From JAJXWB01 sp965246795 (lineage in GTDB: Bacteria; Pseudomonadota; Alphaproteobacteria; Rhizobiales; Beijerinckiaceae), in contig CBDFFN010000013.1 of the NCBI GenBank assembly GCA_965246795.1, positions 62,001 to 126,000 on the forward strand: a stretch of 64,000 nucleotides of DNA, given 5' to 3'. The notes under the pieces are model-generated. The model saw only the letters and a program-made list of their open reading frames with translations. It did not search any database and was not told where the DNA came from. Shown piece after piece: positions 7,540 to 16,297 of the stretch (its first letter is position 1; each line of letters begins with the position of its first letter). Made by a program: the position numbers and the translations under genes.

Positions 7540-8499
7540 TTAGCGCGCCACGCGCAGGCACGCCTGCGTCACGCGCGACAGGATAAGTTTTTCCGCCTCG
7601 TCAAGATCGTCGGCGACCGCACGTCCGCGCAGGTCGAGCGCGTCCATTTCCCGTGACGCGCAAGCGCAAGCGCTTTTGCAGCCATCGACATTCCCGCCCG
7701 ATGTCGTGCAACGCGCCACGCAGAATTGCACGAAGGCACGGTTCTCCGCATCGGGTGGAAACACATAGGCGATGCCGGCAAGCATGCCGAAGAAGATTGG
7801 CTGATGAACGAGATAAATTGCGAGCGTGTGCCGGCCTGTCCATGCAAGCGATCGCGACACTACGCTGTCCGGCTGCCGAACTGACAGCGAGAGCGCACGT
7901 CGTTCTTTCACAAACGCGGCGATCGCCACGCCAGCAAATACCGGCGACGCCCACGGAAAGAATGGTCGATAGTCGTTGGTTAGTGGATCGATCGTGTTGA
8001 GCCCGAGCCAAACGAGCCAAGGCGTGTTGAAGGCAGCCGATTGCACGAATGTCGGCAGAGCCGCGACGCCAACGGCCGCTACCAAAGCTGCGACCGGCGG
8101 CAAGAATAGAAACGGCGTCGCCACAACCAACGCCAGTGCGATGCAATGCAGAATGCCGAAGGTGATCACGCCATCCGGGAACGCCACGATGCTCGCCAGC
8201 GTCACGAGCAGCGCCGCGCCCACGATCATCGCAAGATGGCTTGCCCAGCTTCGCCAGTCGAAGGACGTGCGCTGCGCCAGCACGAGACTTACGCCAGCGA
8301 GAAACAGAAACGTCGATGCGACAATATGGCTGAATAACCGGAAGCCCGGCGAGAACGGCACCGTGCGCGTAATGAAGCCAAGCGAGGCGAAATCCCATGT
8401 GAGGTGATAGGCGAACATCCCGAACACTGCGACACCGCGCGCGATATCGATGGACGCGATGCGCCCGCTCACCGGTGCAGATGAAGGCAAAGCCGTCAC
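7540..8499 (-). CDS. DUF1624 membrane acyltransferase-like protein with Cys-rich tail
   Basis: About 319 residues with multiple hydrophobic segments and the DUF1624 opening IDIARGVAVFGMFAYHLTWD, related to heparan-alpha-glucosaminide N-acetyltransferase. Family members are multipass inner-membrane proteins; substrate is unknown. The GTG at 8499 overlaps the stop of the upstream gene (GTGA), so the two are coupled. After the last membrane segment the C-terminus carries a cluster of five cysteines (FCVARC, then GCKSACACA), which could bind metal or form disulfides. It converges on fumC with no gap. Confidence 0.8.
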   Translation of the reverse strand: MTALPSSAPVSGRIASIDIARGVAVFGMFAYHLTWDFASLGFITRTVPFSPGFRLFSHIVASTFLFLAGVSLVLAQRTSFDWRSWASHLAMIVGAALLVTLASIVAFPDGVITFGILHCIALALVVATPFLFLPPVAALVAAVGVAALPTFVQSAAFNTPWLVWLGLNTIDPLTNDYRPFFPWASPVFAGVAIAAFVKERRALSLSVRQPDSVVSRSLAWTGRHTLAIYLVHQPIFFGMLAGIAYVFPPDAENRAFVQFCVARCTTSGGNVDGCKSACACASREMDALDLRGRAVADDLDEAEKLILSRVTQACLRVAR

Positions 8500-9455
8500 T
8501 TCGCTGCTGCGTCGCTGAAGTTTTTCACGACCATGTCGGGCGCACTGAGGTTGTGGCGCGAGGCGCTCCGCCGTCCGAGCCACAATTCCGAAGCTGTTCC
8601 GTCACGAAAGCTCATGACAGGCGATTCCGCCCAGCCCTTGCTGTCGGGCGCGCGCCACGCGATCCACGTGGCATCGGCATTGTCTTCGGTCGTGTACATC
8701 GAACGCAAAGACGCGAAGGGCAGACCCTCCGTCTTCGCGCCGTCATACGTGACATCAAGGCCGATCCTATCTTCGTCGATGGCCGCGAGCGCGACGCGTG
8801 CGCTACCGCCGCGCTTGAAGCGCAAGGTGAACGCGCGCGCATCCGGGTCGAACACGATCTCCTCCAGCACCACGACCGGGCGCTCGATTGTTTCGACCGG
8901 ACCAATCAAAAACGACGAGCCGTAGGCCGTCCATCGCATTTCGCCGGGCGGAAGTGGCCGCATGCGCCAATAACCGTCCGGCGGATAGATCACGAGCACT
9001 TCTTCGGCGCGCTCGCGATGCCGCATCCACAGTTGGATGAGGCTGAAACCGTTCTCGACGCGCGATCCGACCCGCACCGGCACATTCGCAGGCCGCCAGA
9101 ATTCCGGCATGCGATAGCCTGTCAGCCAGAAGCGCGGCGTTTCAAAAAACGTCACGCGCTGCGCGCCAGCAGCAAATTCTTCGCCCGGCGCAATGTTGCA
9201 GGACGTGTAGTCCGGGGCATAGCGATCCCTGGCGATCATGCCGATGTAAGCGGGATGTACGGCTTCGATGCGAAATTTTCGCACGAGCGGCGAGACGAGA
9301 TTGACCTCGACATTATCCTTCTCGGCGCAAACTTCGGAGACGGAGCGACCCTGCACCGACACTGCGATGTCGGCCGCAATTGTTGCGGTATTGCCGAGGC
9401 AAAGCGTGAACATTGCAACGATATGAAGGTATAAATTTCTGGTCGCGCGTGACAT
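8496..9455 (-). CDS. Exported protein of unknown function, coupled to DUF1624 gene
   Basis: 319 residues beginning with a probable signal peptide (hydrophobic HIVAMFTLCLGNTATIAA, cleavage near ATIAADI). The mature part has two cysteines (EVCAEK, TSCNIAPG) that could form a disulfide, and is otherwise of mixed polar composition. I do not recognise a domain. It overlaps the following membrane-acyltransferase gene by four bases, suggesting a joint periplasmic or membrane function. Confidence 0.7.
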   Translation of the reverse strand: MSRATRNLYLHIVAMFTLCLGNTATIAADIAVSVQGRSVSEVCAEKDNVEVNLVSPLVRKFRIEAVHPAYIGMIARDRYAPDYTSCNIAPGEEFAAGAQRVTFFETPRFWLTGYRMPEFWRPANVPVRVGSRVENGFSLIQLWMRHRERAEEVLVIYPPDGYWRMRPLPPGEMRWTAYGSSFLIGPVETIERPVVVLEEIVFDPDARAFTLRFKRGGSARVALAAIDEDRIGLDVTYDGAKTEGLPFASLRSMYTTEDNADATWIAWRAPDSKGWAESPVMSFRDGTASELWLGRRSASRHNLSAPDMVVKNFSDAAAK

Positions 9456-9548
9456 ACTTGGCTCCGATCATTGCAGCATAGTCAGGCTGACGATGACGGT
9501 CGAGCGCAGCTCTTCGTTTGACATGGACACGACACTATATCGGCCGCG

Positions 9549-10667
9549 ATGACGGACATTCTCAGCCTGTTCAGCAATCCCGCCGGACCGTCGGTCGCCG
9601 TCGACCGTGCGATTGCGGAATGCCGCGCAGGCAGGCCAGTGGTTGTCGAAAACGACGGGCGTCTGCTGGTCATGCCGTTCGAAACCGTTGCGGCTGACGA
9701 CTGGCCGCGCATCGAGGCCGTCGCTGCCGCCTGCGCGCGACTGGTTCTGTCCGAGACGCGCCTGCAACGCCTTGGTGCCGTGGAGCGCCGTCCCGGCGCG
9801 ATCGCTTTGCCATTTCTCGATGCCGACCGCATTGCGCGTCTCGCGACAGCACGCGACGCGCGGCTCGATGCGCCGGCAGCACAACTGACAAAGGCTGACG
9901 AGGCGGCGCTCGAACTTGTTCGGCTTGCATCGCTACTGCCGGCGCTGATTTCGATCCCGCTCGACGGCGACACGTGGTCTACGGCCGGCATCGCCAGTGT
10001 TTCAGCGACCGACATTTTCGCCTATCGCGGTGCGGAGGCCGCCGACATCCACATCGTCTCGCGCGCGCCCATGCCGCTCGAAGGCGCGCCGGCCAGCGAG
10101 ATCGTCGTGTTTCGCGGTGGCGAAGGTCTGCGCGACCATGCCGCCGTCATCGTCGGCAAGCCCGATCTCGACACACCCGTCATCGTGCGCATGCATTCGG
10201 CATGTCTCACCGGCGACGTGTTCGGCTCGCTGAAATGCGATTGCGGCGATCAGTTACGTTCGACCGCAAAATACATGGCCGAACATGATGGCGGCGTGAT
10301 TCTTTACCTCGATCAAGAAGGTCGCGGAAACGGCCTCAGCAACAAGATCAAGGCTTACGCGTTGCAGGCGCAGGGCTTCGACACCTACGACGCTGACGAG
10401 GTTCTCGGCTTCGGGCCGGATCAGCGACGCTTCGACTTTGCGGCAGAGATGTTGACCGCACTCGGCGTGAAACGCGTGCGGCTGATGACGAACAACCCAT
10501 TGAAGATCGCGGCGCTCGAAGCGGCCGGCGTTGAACTCGTGTCTTCGGAACGCATCCAGGGACGCCTGACACGCGAGAATGCCGGCTATCTCGCAGCCAA
10601 ACGCGACCGCGCAGGTCATCGCATCGATGCGAATCTGGTCGCGCCACCCGCCCTCACCGCGGAATAG
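9549..10667 (+). CDS. ribA: GTP cyclohydrolase II, long form with degenerate N-terminal domain
   Basis: 372 residues. The C-terminal ~200 residues are GTP cyclohydrolase II, the first committed step of riboflavin synthesis, with zinc ligands in GDVFGSLKCDCGDQL, the catalytic stretch LYLDQEGRGNGL, and MTNNPLKIAALEAAG. The N-terminal ~165 residues resemble the RibB (DHBP synthase) fold but lack its acidic DxDREnEGDL signature (here VVENDGRLLVMPF), so this half is probably not an active RibB. The 3' end overlaps the next membrane-protein gene by about 41 bases. Confidence 0.9.
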   Translation: MTDILSLFSNPAGPSVAVDRAIAECRAGRPVVVENDGRLLVMPFETVAADDWPRIEAVAAACARLVLSETRLQRLGAVERRPGAIALPFLDADRIARLATARDARLDAPAAQLTKADEAALELVRLASLLPALISIPLDGDTWSTAGIASVSATDIFAYRGAEAADIHIVSRAPMPLEGAPASEIVVFRGGEGLRDHAAVIVGKPDLDTPVIVRMHSACLTGDVFGSLKCDCGDQLRSTAKYMAEHDGGVILYLDQEGRGNGLSNKIKAYALQAQGFDTYDADEVLGFGPDQRRFDFAAEMLTALGVKRVRLMTNNPLKIAALEAAGVELVSSERIQGRLTRENAGYLAAKRDRAGHRIDANLVAPPALTAE

Positions 10668-12933
10668 CGCTCCCGCGGGCTATGGGCTCGCCGGCGTGCT
10701 TTTTGCCGCGTCGTCGCTCGCGTTGGCGTGGCCGTGGCTGTCCGGCAGCGTCACCATTCCTTACGACGCAAAAGCGCATTTCTTTCCGCAGTTCGCGTTC
10801 CTCGCGAATGCGCTGCATGCAGGACAATCGCCGTTCTGGACGCCGAATGTCTTCACCGGCTGGCCGCAGATTGCCGATCCGCAATCGCTGATCTTTGCGC
10901 CGGCATTCTTCGTTGCCGCGTGGTTCGTGCCGGAGCCCGGCTTCGTGCTTGCCGATGCGCTCGTGTTCGGATCGCTTGCGGCCGGCGGCGGCGCACTGAT
11001 GCTGTTCTTCCGCGATCGCGGCTGGCATGCGGCCGGGGCGCTCGTTGCGGCGCTTGCCTTCGCCTTCGGTGGGTCCGCCGCGTGGCGCGTGCAGCATGTT
11101 GGGCAGGTGCTGAGCCTCGCCTGGTTTCCATTCGTGCTGTTTGCACTGTCGCGCGCGCTCGATCGCGGCTCGATTGCGTGGGGTGCGGCAGCCGGCGTGT
11201 TTGGTGGCTTTCTGCTGCTCGGTCGGGATCAAGTCGCGTTGATCGAAATCTACATGCTCTCGATCTATGCGCTGCTGCACATGCGGAAGCGGCCGCTCTC
11301 GCAATCGCTTCCGCCACTCGCCGCAGGTTTCGTGACAGGCAGCATTGTCGCGTTGATACCGCTTCTTCTGACGCTCGCGCTGACGCAGGATTCCAACCGC
11401 CCCGCCATCGATCTTGCGAGCGCTTTCATGGGCTCCCTGCATCCGGCGTCGCTGCTGACGCTCGCAAGCGCGAACCTCTTCGGCAGCGCCGGTCCGCTTG
11501 CCGGCTTCTGGGGCCCGCCTTCGCCGATCTGGGGCGAGACGAACCTCTATCTCGCGCGCAACATGACAACGCTTTACATGGGCGCGCTTGTACTCGTTGC
11601 GCCTTTGGCAATCCTCGTCACTCGGTCAATTGTCTTCTGGCGCGACGCCGATGCGCGCTTCTTCGCCGTGGCAGTACTCGTGCTCGGCACTTTCGCGGTT
11701 GGGAAATATGCGCCGGTCTTTCCGCTGCTCGATCTTCTGCCGGGAATGAACCTCTTCCGACGTCCGGCCGATGCGAGTTTTTCGATGTGCGCATGCCTCG
11801 CGATCCTTGCGGGCTTTGCCGTGCACGAATGCGTTCGAGTGCCGCCGCCACGTATCGCGCTGGTCACTGTCGTCGCCGTGGCCATCGCGCTTTGTATCGC
11901 CACAGCAATCGCGAAAGGCAAAGTCGAAAGCGCCCTACCGGCCATCGGCATTTCAGCGCTGTTTCTTTCGCTCTCGGCCTTTCTGCTTCGGTGGTTCCGA
12001 GCGATGCCGCGCGCTGCCGCGCTCGTCGCTTGCGCGGCGCTTCTCACCACCGATCTTGCGATCGGCAATGCGCCGAACGAGTCGACGGCGCTGCCGCCAT
12101 CCGACTTCGAATTTCTACGCACAGACACGCGCAATGCGACGATCACGACCTTGCGTGAAAAACTCACCGATACCGGCTCACCCGATCGCCGCGACCGCGT
12201 CGAACTCGCCGGCCTCGGCTTCGCGTGGCCAAACGCACCGCTCGTGCAAAATTTCGATCACGACCTCGGCTACAATCCCTTGAGGACGTCGCTGTTCGAG
12301 AAATTCACCGGTGCCGGCGATCATCTCGCGCTACCCGAGCAACGTTTCTTCTCCAAAGCCTTTCCATCCTATCGCTCGCCAGCCGCCGACATCACGGGCC
12401 TGCGCTGGATCGCGACCGGCGTGCCTGTCGAACAAATCGACAAGAGCCTGAAGCCCGGCGATCTCAACTTCGTCGCGCGCACGCCGGATGCATACATCTA
12501 TGAAAATCCGCGCGCCCTGCCACGCGTGCTGCTCGCCACACGCGCCATCGCAATCGATTTCAAAAGGCTTCTCGACGATGGCCAATGGCCCGATGTCGAT
12601 TACGCGACGACCGTACTGCTCGAAGCGCCACGCGAAGCCGAAACCCAACGAAAACCCGGCACAGCAAAATTCGCGCGCTACGATAATACGCAGATCGACA
12701 TCGACGCCGATGCGCCGGATGGTGGTTGGCTCGTCCTCAACGACATCTGGCACCCTTGGTGGACCGCGACCGTCGATGGCGCGCCGACCGAAATCCTGCA
12801 CGCGAACGGCGCGTTTCGCGCAGTCACGCTTGCGCCGGGGCAACACCGTGTGCGCTTCACGTTTCAGCCGTTTACCAAGTTGTTGCATCAATTCGCCGGT
12901 CCTCGCGAACGAACGGGGGTTCCGAACCACTGA
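10627..12933 (+). CDS. YfhO-like multipass membrane protein
   Basis: About 768 residues. The N-terminal two-thirds contain roughly a dozen hydrophobic segments and the last ~250 residues form a soluble, probably periplasmic domain. The overall design and motifs such as YDAKAHFFPQ near the first loop and LNDIWHPWWTATVDG in the C-terminal part are those of the bacterial YfhO/GT-C-like family, some of which glycosylate cell-envelope polymers. Substrate is not predictable. The ATG at 10627 overlaps ribA; an ATG 16 codons earlier is also in frame. The neighbouring UPF0104 gene follows within three bases. Confidence 0.75.
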   Translation: MRIWSRHPPSPRNSAPAGYGLAGVLFAASSLALAWPWLSGSVTIPYDAKAHFFPQFAFLANALHAGQSPFWTPNVFTGWPQIADPQSLIFAPAFFVAAWFVPEPGFVLADALVFGSLAAGGGALMLFFRDRGWHAAGALVAALAFAFGGSAAWRVQHVGQVLSLAWFPFVLFALSRALDRGSIAWGAAAGVFGGFLLLGRDQVALIEIYMLSIYALLHMRKRPLSQSLPPLAAGFVTGSIVALIPLLLTLALTQDSNRPAIDLASAFMGSLHPASLLTLASANLFGSAGPLAGFWGPPSPIWGETNLYLARNMTTLYMGALVLVAPLAILVTRSIVFWRDADARFFAVAVLVLGTFAVGKYAPVFPLLDLLPGMNLFRRPADASFSMCACLAILAGFAVHECVRVPPPRIALVTVVAVAIALCIATAIAKGKVESALPAIGISALFLSLSAFLLRWFRAMPRAAALVACAALLTTDLAIGNAPNESTALPPSDFEFLRTDTRNATITTLREKLTDTGSPDRRDRVELAGLGFAWPNAPLVQNFDHDLGYNPLRTSLFEKFTGAGDHLALPEQRFFSKAFPSYRSPAADITGLRWIATGVPVEQIDKSLKPGDLNFVARTPDAYIYENPRALPRVLLATRAIAIDFKRLLDDGQWPDVDYATTVLLEAPREAETQRKPGTAKFARYDNTQIDIDADAPDGGWLVLNDIWHPWWTATVDGAPTEILHANGAFRAVTLAPGQHRVRFTFQPFTKLLHQFAGPRERTGVPNH

Positions 12934-12935
12934 CC

Positions 12936-14036
12936 TTGTCCCGACACAAAGCCGACCATACACAAAGGGCGCTTTCCGCCGGCGCGTCCCGCGTCGCTGA
13001 TCACCTAACGGACCTTCGCATCACCCCCGGTACACACATCTCTCCGGCACCAAAAAGCTGGGATCGCCGCCGCATCGGCCGCGTGGTTGGCACAGTTCTC
13101 AGTGTCGGCCTGTTCGCGCTGTCTCTGGTCGTGCTCACGCATGTCGCGGCCAACCTCAAATGGTCGGAGATGCGCGCCGCGATCGCGGCGACGAGCAACG
13201 AGCAGATATTTCTGGCCTGCGTGCTCGCCACGTTCTCCTACCTCGCACTTACCGGCTACGATGCGCTCGCCGTGCGGCATCTCCAGGTGAAGATGCCCTA
13301 TCGGATCACGGCCTTCGGCTCCTTTGCGAGCTATGCGATCTCGTTCAACCTGGGCTTTCCGCTCATCACGGGCGGCACCGTGCGTTACTGGATTTACTCG
13401 CGCGCCGGCCTCTCCGCCGGCAAGGTCGCGAGCCTCACGGTCATCGCTGGCTTTACGTTCTGGATCGGCATGGCGACCGTCGTCGGCGTCAGCCTGATCT
13501 TCGCCTCGGAGGCGCTTTCGAACCTCGACCGGCTTGCACCGTGGATGAACCGCGTACTGGGCGCCGGCATCATCATCGCGATCGTTGCGTATCTCGTTTG
13601 GGTCGCGCGCGGACAACGGCGCGTAGTCCTGCAGGGCTTTAAGCTGCACCTGCCGGGGCCCGCCGTCACGCTCGGGCAGATCATGCTCGGCGTCGTCGAT
13701 TTGTGCGCCGCAGCCGGCGTGCTTTTCGTTCTGTTGCCATCGGGCCAAGGTCTCGATTTCGTCGCCTTCCTCGGTCTTTACGTGTTTGCTTGCATGCTCG
13801 GTATCGCGAGCCATGCGCCTGGCGGCATCGGCGTATTCGAGGCTACGATGCTGCGCTTCGTGCCGGGCGCCAGCGGCGAGAGCGTGCTTGCAGCGTTGAT
13901 GCTATTTCGCGTCGTCTATTACGTCGTGCCGCTCGTCCTCGCGCTGGCACTGCTCGGCGCCGACGAAAGCATCCGGCGCTGGTCGGCGTTGCGCGAGGCA
14001 ATGTCCCGCAGCAGCGAAACGGACGATGAATCCTGA
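12936..14036 (+). CDS. UPF0104 / lysylphosphatidylglycerol-synthase-type transmembrane protein
   Basis: About 366 residues if started at the TTG at 12936, just after the YfhO stop. After a basic N-terminus of about 45 residues come seven or eight membrane segments with family features (AISFNLGFPLITGGTVRYW, ACMLGIASHAPGGIGVFEA), matching the flippase-like membrane domain of MprF/YbhN proteins without the synthase domain. It may translocate a lipid made by, or used by, the preceding YfhO-like protein; that link is inferred from adjacency. The start is uncertain. The end overlaps phoR by 11 bases. Confidence 0.75.
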   Translation: MSRHKADHTQRALSAGASRVADHLTDLRITPGTHISPAPKSWDRRRIGRVVGTVLSVGLFALSLVVLTHVAANLKWSEMRAAIAATSNEQIFLACVLATFSYLALTGYDALAVRHLQVKMPYRITAFGSFASYAISFNLGFPLITGGTVRYWIYSRAGLSAGKVASLTVIAGFTFWIGMATVVGVSLIFASEALSNLDRLAPWMNRVLGAGIIIAIVAYLVWVARGQRRVVLQGFKLHLPGPAVTLGQIMLGVVDLCAAAGVLFVLLPSGQGLDFVAFLGLYVFACMLGIASHAPGGIGVFEATMLRFVPGASGESVLAALMLFRVVYYVVPLVLALALLGADESIRRWSALREAMSRSSETDDES

Positions 14037-15051
14037 GACGCGTTCGACGTTCGCGCGGGTCGTCGCGGCGCTGCCCGACGCCGCTTTCGCGCTGAGTTTT
14101 GACAATCGTGTCATTTGCGCGAATGCCGCAGCGCGTCAGATGTTTTCGGGCCTACGCGAAAGCGAGCCGGTTTCCCGCGCCGTCCGTGCGCCGGAAATCC
14201 TCGATGCCATCGCCGACGCGCGTCGCGCCGGCATTTCGCTCGTGCCGTGGCTCAGCCGCGTGCCGCTCGAACGGCACTTCGATACGCATGCCGTGGCGCT
14301 CGATCCAGAGATAGCGGGGGCGGTCCTCGTCACTCTTCGCGACATGACCGATATCCGTCGCATCGAGCGGATGCGCACGGACTTCGTCGCCAATGCTAGT
14401 CACGAGCTGCGCACGCCGCTCGCCAGCCTCATCGGTTTCGTCGAGACGCTGCAGGGGCCGGCACGCGACGACTCCGTCGCACGGACACGTTTTCTCGGCA
14501 TTATGGGCCAGCAGGCGCGGCGCATGTCGCGGCTGATCGACGATCTTCTCTCGCTCTCGCGTATCGAGCAGAACCTGCATCTGCCGCCGGTCGACACCGT
14601 CGATCTCACGGACCTCGCGCGCCACATGCGCGACTCGCTTGCGCCGATCGCTTCGGAAAACAACGTGACGATCGCCATCGACGCGTCGGCGGCTGTCTTC
14701 GTGCGTGGTGATCGCGACGATCTGCTGCGTGTCGCCGAAAACCTTGTCGAGAACGCAATCAAATATGGCGGACCCGGCATCGTTACGGTTGGTGTTACGG
14801 AAGACGACGTCGTCGCGACGCTTAGCGTCGAAGACCAGGGTCCCGGTATCGCACCGGAGCATCTGCCTCGGCTGACCGAGCGCTTCTATCGCATCGACGA
14901 CGAAGCAAGCCGCTCGAAAGGCGGCACAGGGCTTGGCCTCGCCATCGTCAAGCATATCGTCGCGCGCCACCGCGGGCGGCTGCAGGTGGAGTCCCAACTG
15001 GGCCATGGCACCCGCTTCCAGGTTGCGCTGCCAAAGGCCGAAATCGCCTAG
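14026..15051 (+). CDS. phoR: Phosphate-regulon sensor histidine kinase lacking membrane segments
   Basis: 341 residues: a PAS-like domain at about 1-110 (PDAAFALSFDNRVICANAAA), a HisKA domain with the phosphoacceptor in FVANASHELRTPL near residue 125, and an ATPase domain with the N box (NLVENAIKYGG) and G boxes (EDQGPGIAPEH, GGTGLGLAIVKHIVARHRG). Position before pstSCAB-phoU-phoB identifies it as PhoR, which phosphorylates PhoB under phosphate limitation. Unlike typical PhoR it has no N-terminal transmembrane helices; the first PAS residues begin right at the start. It overlaps the preceding membrane-protein gene. Confidence 0.9.
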   Translation: MNPETRSTFARVVAALPDAAFALSFDNRVICANAAARQMFSGLRESEPVSRAVRAPEILDAIADARRAGISLVPWLSRVPLERHFDTHAVALDPEIAGAVLVTLRDMTDIRRIERMRTDFVANASHELRTPLASLIGFVETLQGPARDDSVARTRFLGIMGQQARRMSRLIDDLLSLSRIEQNLHLPPVDTVDLTDLARHMRDSLAPIASENNVTIAIDASAAVFVRGDRDDLLRVAENLVENAIKYGGPGIVTVGVTEDDVVATLSVEDQGPGIAPEHLPRLTERFYRIDDEASRSKGGTGLGLAIVKHIVARHRGRLQVESQLGHGTRFQVALPKAEIA

Positions 15052-15075
15052 GCCATTGCAATTCTTCGTTCTTTA

Positions 15076-15104
15076 ACGTCACAAAACTGTCGCTTCATCG
15101 TCAT
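15076..15104 (+). promoter_or_regulatory. Pho box upstream of pstS
   Basis: Three direct half-sites spaced exactly 11 bp: ACGTCAC (15076), CTGTCGC (15087) and TCGTCAT (15098), each sharing the GTC core of the PhoB consensus CTGTCAT. The last repeat ends 70 bases before the pstS start, the usual arrangement for PhoB activation. Confidence 0.8.
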
Positions 15105-15174
15105 ACGACCGTTGGGTGCGACCCTTAGGAGTCCGCTCGTCCGACCCCTTCGGACGCAGCCGATCGAGGCCTTT

Positions 15175-16206
15175 ATGTTCAAGCGATTAGTTCTGGGCGC
15201 CGCCGCGGCCGCCCTCGTCACGTCCGCCGCTCTTGCCGCCGACATCTCCGGCGCCGGCGCGACGTTCCCCTACCCGGTCTACGCAAAGTGGGCCGACACC
15301 TACAAAAAGGAGACCGGCAACGGTCTGAACTACCAGTCCATCGGTTCCGGTGGCGGCATCAAGCAGATCAAGGCCAGCACCGTGACGTTCGGCGCGACCG
15401 ATGCGCCGCTCAAGGGTGAAGAGCTCAACAAGGACGGCCTCGTGCAGTGGCCGATGGTAATGGGCGGCATCGTCCCGGTCATCAACGTCGATGGCATTGC
15501 GTCGGGCGATATCGTGCTCGACGGTCCGACGCTCGCAAACATCTTCATGGGCACCGTGAAGACCTGGGACGACGCCGCGATCAAGAAGCTAAACCCGTCT
15601 GCGAAGCTGCCTTCCACTGCGATCGCCGTCGTGCATCGCTCGGACGGTTCCGGCACGACCTTCAACTTCACCGACTATCTCGCCAAGGCGAGCGCTGACT
15701 GGAAATCGAAGGTCGGCGCAGCAACCGCCGTCGAATGGCCGACCGGCATCGGCGCCAAGGGCAACGAAGGCGTCGCCAACAACGTCGCCAACACGAAGGG
15801 CTCGATCGGCTACGTCGAATATGCCTATGCCAAGCAGAACAAGCTGACCTTCACCAAGATGATGAACAAGGACGGCAAGTCTGTTGCGCCTGTCTCGGCC
15901 TCGTTCCAGGCTGCTGCAGCGAACGCCGACTGGGCGAAGTCTCCGGGCTTCTACCAGATCCTGACCGACCAGCCGGGTGCGGAATCGTGGCCGATCACCG
16001 CTGCGACCTTCATCCTGATGCCCAAGAAGTCGCCGGATGCCGCGGCTTCGAAGGAAGCGTTGAAGTTCTTCGACTGGGCCTTCGCCAAGGGCGGCCCGGC
16101 AGCGGAAGAGCTCGACTACATCCCGATGCCGGCCGCGGTCGTCACGCTCATCAAGAAAGAGTGGACGACGATTACCGACGGCAGCGGCAAGGCACTGATG
16201 AACTGA
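15175..16206 (+). CDS. pstS: Phosphate ABC transporter, periplasmic phosphate-binding protein
   Basis: 343 residues starting at the ATG at 15175 (AGG upstream), with a signal peptide ending ALAAD near residue 23. The mature protein opens with the PstS phosphate-binding sequence ISGAGATFPYPVY, and also has SIGSGGGIKQIKA, FGATDAPL and VHRSDGSGTTFNFTDYL, which supply phosphate ligands. It delivers phosphate to PstCAB. Two hairpins follow in the gap before pstC. Expression should be PhoB-dependent through the upstream Pho box. Confidence 0.97.
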   Translation: MFKRLVLGAAAAALVTSAALAADISGAGATFPYPVYAKWADTYKKETGNGLNYQSIGSGGGIKQIKASTVTFGATDAPLKGEELNKDGLVQWPMVMGGIVPVINVDGIASGDIVLDGPTLANIFMGTVKTWDDAAIKKLNPSAKLPSTAIAVVHRSDGSGTTFNFTDYLAKASADWKSKVGAATAVEWPTGIGAKGNEGVANNVANTKGSIGYVEYAYAKQNKLTFTKMMNKDGKSVAPVSASFQAAAANADWAKSPGFYQILTDQPGAESWPITAATFILMPKKSPDAAASKEALKFFDWAFAKGGPAAEELDYIPMPAAVVTLIKKEWTTITDGSGKALMN

Positions 16207-16259
16207 CAGGCCGCGTCCTCCCGACGTCCTGTCAACCGCGGCGGCGCTCCGGCGCCGTC
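16204..16259. other. Two stem-loops between pstS and pstC
   Basis: TGACAGG (16204-16210) pairs with CCTGTCA (16228-16234), and GGCGGCGC (16240-16247) pairs with GCGCCGTC (16252-16259) around a TCCG loop. No T-run follows. Such structures can protect the 3' end of pstS mRNA, giving more binding protein than permease. Confidence 0.55.
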
Positions 16260-16297
16260 GCCACCTCCCGAATTCAGACGTACCGAGTTTTCCCGCA

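Noticed and set aside
9518..9540. TTGACA and TATATC upstream of ribA as a sigma-70 promoter
   Set aside because: Spacing is only about 12 bases, too short for a functional pair.
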